A stretch of 64,000 nucleotides of DNA, from positions 558,001 through 622,000 of the forward strand of contig NZ_CP108352.1 in NCBI RefSeq assembly GCF_036237275.1, written 5' to 3'. Shown here one piece after another: positions 6,772 to 13,874 of this stretch. This DNA is from Streptomyces sp. NBC_01353. GTDB taxonomy: Bacteria > Actinomycetota > Actinomycetes > Streptomycetales > Streptomycetaceae. A program made the translations under genes and the position numbers. Each line of letters opens with the position of its first letter. Position 1 is the first letter of the stretch. The notes under the pieces were generated by a model. That model made no database searches and was not told the origin of the DNA. It saw only the letters and a program-made list of their open reading frames with translations.

Positions 6772-8793
6772 ATGCCGGACACCGGCCCCCGAGGCCTGCA
6801 CCGCCTCGCCTTCGGCGGGGACTACAACCCCGAGCAGTGGCCGGAAAGCATCTGGCAGGAGGACGTCCGACTGATGCGCGAGGCCGGCGTCACCATGGTG
6901 AGCGTCGGAATCTTCTCCTGGGCGCTGCTCGAACCAGAGCCGGAAACATACGATTTCGGCTGGCTCGACCGGGTCCTGGACCTGCTGCACGAGCACGGCA
7001 TCCGCGTCGACCTGGGTACGCCGACGGTGGTGCCGCCCGCGTGGTTCTACCGCGCCCACCCCGAGGCGCTGCCGGTCAGCCGCGAGGGCGTGCGGTACGC
7101 GTTCGGCTCGCGCGGCGCGATCTGCCACAGCTCACCGGCGTACCGCGAGGCGGCGGCCGGAATCACCACGAAGCTGGCCGAGCGGTACGCGGGACACCCC
7201 GCGCTTGCGATGTGGCACGTGCACAACGAGTACGGCGTCCCGGTCAGCGCCTGCTACTGCGACACCTGCGCGGCCCACTTCCGCCGGTGGCTGGACGAGC
7301 GGTACGGATCGGTCGAGGCCGTCAATGCAGCGTGGGGCACCGCTTTCTGGGGCCAGCGCTACACCTCGTACGAGCAGATCGACCCGCCGCGCCTGACCCC
7401 CACCGTGGGCAACCCGGCCCAGCAGCTCGACCACCGCCGCTTCGCCGACGCCACCATGCGCGAGAACTTCCGCATGGAACGGGACATTCTGCACCGACTC
7501 TCCCCCGGCGTCCCCGTCACCACCAACTTCATGACCGCGCTCAGCCAGTGCGACTCGGTCGACTACTGGGCCTGGGGCCGCGAGGTCGACCTCGTCACCA
7601 ACGACCACTATCTGATCACCGACGGGCGCCGCACCCATGTCAACCTCGCCATGGCCGCCGATCTGACCCGCTCCGTCGCGGGCGGCGCGCCCTGGCTGCT
7701 TCTCGAACACGCCACCTCCGGGGTCAACTGGCAGCCCCGCAACCCCGCCAAGCGCCCCGGGGAGATGGCTCGCAACTCCCTCGCCCATGTCGCGCGCGGA
7801 TCCGAGGGCGCGATGTTCTTCCAGTGGCGCCAGTCCCGGAGCGGCGCGGAGAAGTTCCACTCGGCGATGCTGCCGCACGCCGGAACCGACTCGCGCGTCT
7901 GGCGCGAGGTGGTCGGGCTCGGCGCCGATCTCGACTCGCTGGCCACGCTGCGCGGCACGCGTACCGTCCCGGACGTCGCCATGGTGTGGGACTGGCAGTC
8001 GTGGTGGGCACAGAGCCTGGAGTGGCGCCCCTCCGAGGACCATGATGCCCGCGAGCGCGCCGACAGCTTCTACGAGACCCTCTACGACCGGCATCTGACC
8101 GTGGACTTCGCCCACCCGGAGGCCGATCTGTCGGCGTATCCGCTGGTCGTGGTGCCCGCGCTGTACCTCACCGCGGAGGCCGCCGGCCGCAACCTGCGGG
8201 AGTACGTGGAGAACGGCGGCACGCTCGTCGTCTCGTACTTCTCCGGGATCGTCGACGAGCACGACGCCGTCCACCCGGGCGCGTACCCGGGCGTCCTGCG
8301 CGACGTGCTCGGGCTGACGGTGGAGGAGTGGTCGCCGCTGGGCGAGGGCGAGTCGGTGCGGATCGCGGGACCGGGCGGGGCGACGCTGCCCGCGGACGTC
8401 TGGACCGAGATCCTGGTCGAGCGCGGGGCCCAGCCCGTGTGGACGTACGCGGACGGGCCGGCCGCCGGGCGCCCGGCCGTCACCCGCCACCGCCTGGGCA
8501 AGGGCACCGCCTGGTACGTCTCCACCCGGCTCGACGCGGCCTCACTGGACACCATCCTCGGCGCGGCCTGCGAGGACGCCGGCATCGCTCCCCGCGGCGA
8601 CCTCGCGCATGACGTCGAGGTCGTCCGCCGCTCCGGCGACGGTGGTGACTACCTCTTCGCCCTCAACCACACGGAGCACGACGCGAAGGTGCCACTGGAC
8701 TCCCCCGGCACCGAACTCCTCGGCGGCGAACGCGCCGTCGGCCACCTCGCCCTCCCGGCGGGTTCGGTCCGCGTCGTACGCCTCGACGTCTGA
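6772..8793 (+). CDS. GH42 beta-galactosidase
   Basis: A 673-residue cytosolic enzyme without signal peptide that releases galactose from imported galacto-oligosaccharides. The TIM barrel begins at GGDYNPEQWP. The acid/base is Glu153 in HVHNEYG and the nucleophile Glu312 in LLLEHATSG. A Cys in AICHSS plus CYCDTC form the family's metal-binding cluster. The trimerisation and C-terminal beta domains follow from about residue 385. The ATG at 6772 has AGGAG with a 7-base spacer; the frame open from 6727 runs through the operator. It is transcribed divergently from the importer and followed by the secreted galactanase, giving a complete type-I galactan pathway. Confidence 0.95.
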   Translation: MPDTGPRGLHRLAFGGDYNPEQWPESIWQEDVRLMREAGVTMVSVGIFSWALLEPEPETYDFGWLDRVLDLLHEHGIRVDLGTPTVVPPAWFYRAHPEALPVSREGVRYAFGSRGAICHSSPAYREAAAGITTKLAERYAGHPALAMWHVHNEYGVPVSACYCDTCAAHFRRWLDERYGSVEAVNAAWGTAFWGQRYTSYEQIDPPRLTPTVGNPAQQLDHRRFADATMRENFRMERDILHRLSPGVPVTTNFMTALSQCDSVDYWAWGREVDLVTNDHYLITDGRRTHVNLAMAADLTRSVAGGAPWLLLEHATSGVNWQPRNPAKRPGEMARNSLAHVARGSEGAMFFQWRQSRSGAEKFHSAMLPHAGTDSRVWREVVGLGADLDSLATLRGTRTVPDVAMVWDWQSWWAQSLEWRPSEDHDARERADSFYETLYDRHLTVDFAHPEADLSAYPLVVVPALYLTAEAAGRNLREYVENGGTLVVSYFSGIVDEHDAVHPGAYPGVLRDVLGLTVEEWSPLGEGESVRIAGPGGATLPADVWTEILVERGAQPVWTYADGPAAGRPAVTRHRLGKGTAWYVSTRLDAASLDTILGAACEDAGIAPRGDLAHDVEVVRRSGDGGDYLFALNHTEHDAKVPLDSPGTELLGGERAVGHLALPAGSVRVVRLDV

Positions 8794-8819
8794 CCGCCCC
8801 CATGACTCCCCGGGGGCGG
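8794..8819 (+). terminator. GC hairpin after the GH42 gene
   Basis: CCGCCCCC at 8794-8801 pairs with GGGGGCGG at 8812-8819 around a 10-base loop, starting at the base after the GH42 stop codon. It may attenuate read-through into the galactanase gene 81 bases downstream. Confidence 0.5.
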
Positions 8820-8900
8820 GCGTCCCGCACGCGCGCCCCCGGGTGAACGGCACCACCGCACCACCTTCCTTTTCCCTCCACCGTCGAAGGGACATCGACG

Positions 8901-10499
8901 ATGTACGCCGTTCCCCGCACCCTGCGGTCACTCATGTCAGGTACACGCCTACGAGTCGTCGCGGCCTCCGCGCTCGGCGCCCTGCTCCTGGCCGCACTGC
9001 CCGCGGCACCCGCCCAGGCGGCGACCACGCTCGCCAACACCGGTTTCGAGGCCGACGGCACCGGAACCGCCACACCCTCCGGCTGGTCCACCTACTCCGC
9101 GACCGGTCAGAACGCGGCCTCGTTCACGGAGGCCGGCGGCCATGCCGGGAGTCACCGGCTGAGCCACTGGGCCTCGACCGCCTACCAGGTGGAGACGTAC
9201 CAGTACCTGTCCGGGCTGACCGACGGCAACTACACGCTGAGCGCCTGGGTGCGCTCCGGCGGCGGCCAGAGCTCCGCCTATCTCGCACTGCGCGACTGCG
9301 GCTCCGCCGAGCAGCGCACCGACCTGCCGCCCACCCCGAACGGCGCCTGGATACGCCTCGTGACCTCGGTGAAGGTGACCGGCGGCCAGTGCACGGTCAG
9401 CGTCAACTCCCACGCGTCGGCGGGCCAGTGGCTCAACGTCGACGACCTCACCTTCACCTCCGGCTCGACGGGCCTGTCCGTCAAGGGCGTCGACATCTCC
9501 TCGCTGAAGAAGAGCGAGGACCTCGGCGGTACGTACCGCACCGGCGCGGGGGCGACCGGGGATCCCGTGGCGATCCTGAAGTCCGCGGGCGCCACCTACG
9601 GCCGGCTCAAGGTGTGGGTGAATCCGGCCGACGGCTACAACAACAAGGCGCGCGTCCTGGCGACGGCCCAGCGCATCAAGGCGCAGGGCATGAAGCTGCT
9701 CGTCGACTTCCACTACTCCGACACCTGGGCCGACCCCGGCGCCCAGGCCAAGCCCGCCGCCTGGGCCGGTCACTCGTACGGTCAGCTCACGACCGACGTG
9801 TACAACCACACCTACGACGTCCTGAACGCGCTGAAGTCGCAGGGCACGACGGCCGACATGGTGCAGATCGGCAACGAGATCAACACCGGGATGCTGTGGC
9901 CCGAGGGCTCGACGGACAACTGGTCGCAGCTGGCGGGGCTCCTGAAGGCGGGCATCTCCGCCACCAAGGCCGTCTCCTCCTCCACGCAGGTCGCGCTCCA
10001 TCTCGCGCACGGCGGCGACAACGCCCTGTACCGCTGGTGGTTCGACAACGCGACCGCTCAGGGTGTCTCGTACGACGTCATCGCGCTGTCCTTCTACGGA
10101 TACTGGCACGGATCCCTGTCCGCGCTGCAGGCCAACCTCGACGACATCTCCGCCCGGTACGGGAAGAAGGTCATGGTCGCCGAGACGGCGTACCCGTTCC
10201 GGCTGGACAGCGAGGACGGCCACGAGAACATCATCGACGCGTCGGCGGAGCTGGTCCCGGGTTACCCGGCGAGCACTGCCGGCCAGTCGGCCTGGCTGCG
10301 GGACGTGATGAACGTCGTGGAGGCCGTGCCGAACGGTCGCGGCCTGGGTGTCGTCTACTGGGAGCCCACCTGGACCGCCGTCGCCGGCAACGGCTGGAAC
10401 CCGGCGGACCCCGCGTCGGGCAACGGCTGGGAGAACCAGGCCCTGTTCGACTACGACAGCAGGCTGCTGCCGGCGGCCTCCTGGCTCGCCCATCGCTGA
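8901..10499 (+). CDS. secreted GH53 endo-beta-1,4-galactanase with N-terminal carbohydrate-binding domain
   Basis: A 532-residue secreted enzyme that cuts the galactan side chains of rhamnogalacturonan I. A signal peptide ends near PAAPAQAA (residue ~46). Next comes a beta-sandwich module of about 145 residues starting TTLANTGFEADGTG, resembling family 61 galactan-binding modules. The GH53 barrel starts at LSVKGVDISSL. Acid/base Glu326 lies in QIGNEIN and nucleophile Glu428 in VAETAYPF. The ATG at 8901 has GAAGGG with a 9-base spacer. Its oligosaccharide products are the likely substrate of the neighbouring importer and GH42 enzyme. Confidence 0.94.
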   Translation: MYAVPRTLRSLMSGTRLRVVAASALGALLLAALPAAPAQAATTLANTGFEADGTGTATPSGWSTYSATGQNAASFTEAGGHAGSHRLSHWASTAYQVETYQYLSGLTDGNYTLSAWVRSGGGQSSAYLALRDCGSAEQRTDLPPTPNGAWIRLVTSVKVTGGQCTVSVNSHASAGQWLNVDDLTFTSGSTGLSVKGVDISSLKKSEDLGGTYRTGAGATGDPVAILKSAGATYGRLKVWVNPADGYNNKARVLATAQRIKAQGMKLLVDFHYSDTWADPGAQAKPAAWAGHSYGQLTTDVYNHTYDVLNALKSQGTTADMVQIGNEINTGMLWPEGSTDNWSQLAGLLKAGISATKAVSSSTQVALHLAHGGDNALYRWWFDNATAQGVSYDVIALSFYGYWHGSLSALQANLDDISARYGKKVMVAETAYPFRLDSEDGHENIIDASAELVPGYPASTAGQSAWLRDVMNVVEAVPNGRGLGVVYWEPTWTAVAGNGWNPADPASGNGWENQALFDYDSRLLPAASWLAHR

Positions 10500-10562
10500 C
10501 CGGACACCACGGCGACCGGCCTCGCCTGGGGAGACGCCGAGGGTGTCAGCCCCCTCTTCGGA

Positions 10563-11339
10563 TCACCGCGCGATCTCGGCGGCGGGACCCATGACGATCA
10601 CCGGTTCCTTGGCCGGGTCCAGTTGGCGCAGCAGCTGTCGCATGACGTCGGTCGTCAGGGAGATGCACCCCTGTGTGGGGCCGCCGTGGTCGACATGGAT
10701 CCAGACGCCTCCGCCACGCTCCTCGCCGAGCGGGCGTTCCTTGTCCAACGGGGTCGTTCCGGAGACGCGGTTGTAGTCGATGGCGACCACGTAGTCGAAC
10801 GACCCTTCCAGGGGTTCGCCGAGGAATCCGGTGCCCGGGGAGACGAACTGCTCGTCCTGGTCGTAGGGCAGCAGGGCTCCGGGGTCCGGCATCAGACCGC
10901 CGGCGTCGCCGAGCGTGAAGACTCCGATGGGGGTGCGCAGATCGCCGACCGTGTGGTCGGTCGTCCAGCCGCGCAGCGCGTTGTGCGCAGTCCAGGGACC
11001 GGCGGCGCGCTGCCACCTCCCGGCCGCGTCCCGCTCGTAGAGCACTGCCTTGGCCACGTTGGTGTTGCGGGTCTTCCCCGTGACCACGAACACCTGGCGT
11101 GTGCCGTCCGGAATTCTCGTACGGGTGGCGGGACCGAGGCCGGGAGGTGCGGCGGGCCGGGCCGCGGGCGCGGCGGGCCGGGGCGCGGCGGCCCCGGAGC
11201 CCGCGTTCTTGGCCGCGGCGCGGGGCGGGGCGGGTGGCGTGGATTTCTCGGGTGACACCGTCATGTAGCCGACTACGGCGAGTGTCGCGCACAGGGCGGC
11301 GGTCAGCCCACGGCCGGGGCGTACCTTCCTGACAGGCAT
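10563..11339 (-). CDS. L,D-transpeptidase (YkuD domain)
   Basis: A 258-residue exported protein with an N-terminal membrane anchor or signal (about residues 10-28), an Ala/Pro-rich linker to residue ~72, then a YkuD catalytic domain. The active site is IHVDHGG followed by PTQGCISL, with Cys225 as nucleophile. Such enzymes form 3-3 peptidoglycan cross-links or anchor proteins to the wall. The ATG at 11339 has GGAGG upstream. It converges with the galactanase gene and shows no functional link to it. Confidence 0.9.
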   Translation of the reverse strand: MPVRKVRPGRGLTAALCATLAVVGYMTVSPEKSTPPAPPRAAAKNAGSGAAAPRPAAPAARPAAPPGLGPATRTRIPDGTRQVFVVTGKTRNTNVAKAVLYERDAAGRWQRAAGPWTAHNALRGWTTDHTVGDLRTPIGVFTLGDAGGLMPDPGALLPYDQDEQFVSPGTGFLGEPLEGSFDYVVAIDYNRVSGTTPLDKERPLGEERGGGVWIHVDHGGPTQGCISLTTDVMRQLLRQLDPAKEPVIVMGPAAEIAR

Positions 11340-11547
11340 GGGGCGGCATCCTCCGACGCTCGGAAACGGCAGTGCGGCGATGTGTACCCGGTCCGCGTAT
11401 GTCTCTGTCGGAAGAGCGGCTTACTCACCCGACCGGGGCAGAACCGACGGATCACCGAGGGTCGTTTCTGAATAGCTGTCAGGGAGAGGTGCGCTCTCGG
11501 GAAGAGTTGCCGCGCCATCAGGAAGGAGCGGCGCCCTGGCTGTCCCA

Positions 11548-11748
11548 CTACCGGGGAGCCTGTTCGTCGGGGTGGGAAACGCCCAGCAGCTTCGCGGCCT
11601 GCCCTGCGAGGGCCGCCGGGTCGAGGGGTTCCGTCGGACCGGGCCGCAGGCCGAGTTCCCGGTAGCGCTCGATCACCACATCGAGCGCCTCGTACGGGCC
11701 TGGCCTGGATACTTCCGGAAAGCTCTCCCGGAGCTCCGCGACCTCCAT
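11548..11748 (-). CDS. small hypothetical protein, 66 aa
   Basis: A soluble acidic 66-residue protein beginning MEVAELRESFPEVS, with codon use like real genes in this genome. There are no membrane segments or recognised motif. The ATG at 11748 lacks a convincing ribosome site, and the open frame continues upstream, so the start is uncertain. It lies 62 bases after the 114-residue gene on the same strand and may be co-transcribed with it. No function is assigned. Confidence 0.5.
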   Translation of the reverse strand: MEVAELRESFPEVSRPGPYEALDVVIERYRELGLRPGPTEPLDPAALAGQAAKLLGVSHPDEQAPR

Positions 11749-11810
11749 GATGCGGCGGGACGTGCCTCGGCCGGGAGTGCGGCCCAGATCTCCGAGTTCA
11801 TGATCCGGTG

Positions 11811-12155
11811 TCAGGCGGTGGCGGCGGGGGTCTCGTCGAGCTCCCAGGCGTGGCGCTTGAACTCGCGGACGAAGTCGGGGTGGTCCTCCCAGTTGCGGGC
11901 GACGCCGCGCAGGACGTCCCAGTTGTGCTCCAGGGCCTGGTCGATGATGTTGCGCATCGCCGGGTCGGCGGCCGCCCGCTGCTCGGCGAGGCCCTTGACC
12001 GCCGCGGCGGCCTTCACGGTGCCGAGGAGGGCCCGCAGGGCACGGGAGGTGTCGTCCATCCCGAATCCGTGGTCGCTGCCGTTCTCGGGGTCGAACAGCG
12101 GCCGGAGACGGTCCTCGATGAACGCGGTGATCCGCTCGAAGTGCTGGACGTCCAT
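11811..12155 (-). CDS. small conserved hypothetical protein, 114 aa
   Basis: A soluble, alpha-helical 114-residue protein starting MDVQHFERITAFIEDRL. The C-terminal WEDHPDFVREFKRHAWEL is reminiscent of small Streptomyces proteins of the DUF6221 type, an impression from memory only. The ATG at 12155 has a GAGAGGGAG ribosome site. It appears to head a two-gene unit with the 66-residue gene. No catalytic motif is visible. Confidence 0.65.
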   Translation of the reverse strand: MDVQHFERITAFIEDRLRPLFDPENGSDHGFGMDDTSRALRALLGTVKAAAAVKGLAEQRAAADPAMRNIIDQALEHNWDVLRGVARNWEDHPDFVREFKRHAWELDETPAATA

Positions 12156-12254
12156 CGGGGTCTCCCTCTCGCCGCTCCACCACGGGCCGGCCTGTCGCGT
12201 GCTTCTGTCGTCCGCGCGGTGCTTCGGCCGCGCCCCGTGATTATCCCGTGTCCC

Positions 12255-13781
12255 CTACGGGAGCGACGGCGGGGCCATCCGTATGTCGTGCCACAGGGCG
12301 TGCGCGGCGCTCGCGCCCTCGGTGCGGTCGTCGGGCACGTCCCAGACGTGGACGGCGGGTGCGGCGGGTTCTGCGAGGGCGGCGTCGGTGAGCGGGGCCC
12401 ACCCCGGGTCTCCGGTGGCCGCGAAGGCGGCCCAGGCGTCGACCATCCGCCGGGACAGCGCGTGGTCGTCGGCGTCGGCGGGGCCGCCGGTCAGGAAGTC
12501 GACGCCCGTGGCCTCCAGGGTGCCGAGGGCGAAGGGCACGTCGGCCGCGTGCCAGGCACGCACCGGACTTCCGTCGGGTCGGGTACGGCGCCGGTCGAAG
12601 CGCGACAGGAACGTGCGGCCGCCGGCGAGGGCGTGGGCCTCGGCGAGGCGGACGGTGGGGACGGCGAAGACCGCGTCGCCCGCGAGGGCGAGGTAGACGT
12701 CGCGTACCGGCGCGCCCGGCATGAGGGCGCGGTAGGCGGCGACGAGGTCCGGGGGAAGGCCGTAGTCGGCGGCGAACCGGTCGAGGCCGTCGTCCGTGGT
12801 GACCGGCGGCATGCTGCCCACCTGGTGCATCAGCCAGTACTCCTCGGTGGTGTGGCAGACGAGGAGGTCGACGGGGCAGGCCGCGCCGCCGACGGCCGGG
12901 GCCTCGACCGGGTCCCGGCTCAGCAGCCCGCCGTCGAGGACGGGGCCGTAGAGGACGGTGTCGTAGTGGAGGAAACCTGAGTCGGGATCGCCGGCGTACC
13001 GTGCCACCACCCGGTCCGACGCCTCGACGAGAGCGCCGGGGGGCGCGGAGAGCAGGCCTTCGGCGGTGGGGGCGACACCTGCGGCCGCGGCCACCTCGCG
13101 GGCCAGGCGCTCGGCGAGCTCCGGCGGGAAGAACGCGTCGGGGACGCTGTGGGCGATGGCTCGGTGGAAGAGTCCGTCGGCCCGCGCGCTGCTCATCAGG
13201 CAGGCGATCGAGCCGCCGCCGGCGGACTGGCCGGCCACCGTGACGTTGTCGGGGTCGCCGCCGAAGGCGGAGATGTTGTCGCGCACCCACTCCAGCGCGG
13301 CGATCTGGTCGAGCAGTCCCCGGTTGCCGGGAAAGCCGGGGACATGGCCGAACCCCTCGAAACCGAGGCGGTAGTTGCACGTCACCACGGTGAGTCCGGC
13401 GCGCGCCAGGGCTGTCCCGTCGTAGTCGGGCTGGGCTGACGAGCCGAAGGTGTAGGCGCCGCCGTGGATCCAGAAGAGCACGGGCTGCGGCTGTGAGGTG
13501 TCCGCCGTGGACCAGATGTTGAGGGTGAGGACGTCCTCCTGGTCAGCGCGCCAGACGGGGGCGCCGGGCAGCTCCGCCGACTGCGGTGCCACCGGCCCGA
13601 AGAGGGTGCAGTCCCGTACCCCGTCCCAGGGCTCGGCCGGCATCGGCGCCCGGAAGCGGCCGCCGTCGAACGGCGGTGCGGCGTACGGGATGCCCAGGGT
13701 GACACGCAGCCCGTCGACGACCGTGCCTCGCACCGGTCCCTGCTTCGTCACCACGATGTCCTCGGCGGCACGCGCACGCAC
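12255..13781 (-). CDS. type B carboxylesterase
   Basis: A 508-residue alpha/beta hydrolase. It shows the oxyanion segment FWIHGGAYTFGSS, the nucleophile elbow GQSAGGGS with Ser186, and the early marker EDVLTLNIWS. The acid and His of the triad lie in the C-terminal half (the GTLEATGVDF region and WHAADVPF). No signal peptide is seen, so it is probably cytosolic. A GTG at 13781 with GGGGGAG 9 bases upstream is preferred to the longer arginine-rich frame. The substrate is unknown; a link to plant-cell-wall esters is possible but unsupported. Confidence 0.9.
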   Translation of the reverse strand: MRARAAEDIVVTKQGPVRGTVVDGLRVTLGIPYAAPPFDGGRFRAPMPAEPWDGVRDCTLFGPVAPQSAELPGAPVWRADQEDVLTLNIWSTADTSQPQPVLFWIHGGAYTFGSSAQPDYDGTALARAGLTVVTCNYRLGFEGFGHVPGFPGNRGLLDQIAALEWVRDNISAFGGDPDNVTVAGQSAGGGSIACLMSSARADGLFHRAIAHSVPDAFFPPELAERLAREVAAAAGVAPTAEGLLSAPPGALVEASDRVVARYAGDPDSGFLHYDTVLYGPVLDGGLLSRDPVEAPAVGGAACPVDLLVCHTTEEYWLMHQVGSMPPVTTDDGLDRFAADYGLPPDLVAAYRALMPGAPVRDVYLALAGDAVFAVPTVRLAEAHALAGGRTFLSRFDRRRTRPDGSPVRAWHAADVPFALGTLEATGVDFLTGGPADADDHALSRRMVDAWAAFAATGDPGWAPLTDAALAEPAAPAVHVWDVPDDRTEGASAAHALWHDIRMAPPSLP

Positions 13782-13874
13782 AGGCGGAACTCCCCCTCTT
13801 GTTCGTCGCGGCCGGTGTCTCCGTGCGACAGGACACCCTCGCACGGGGCCAGTGGCCGGACAATCGAATAAAGA

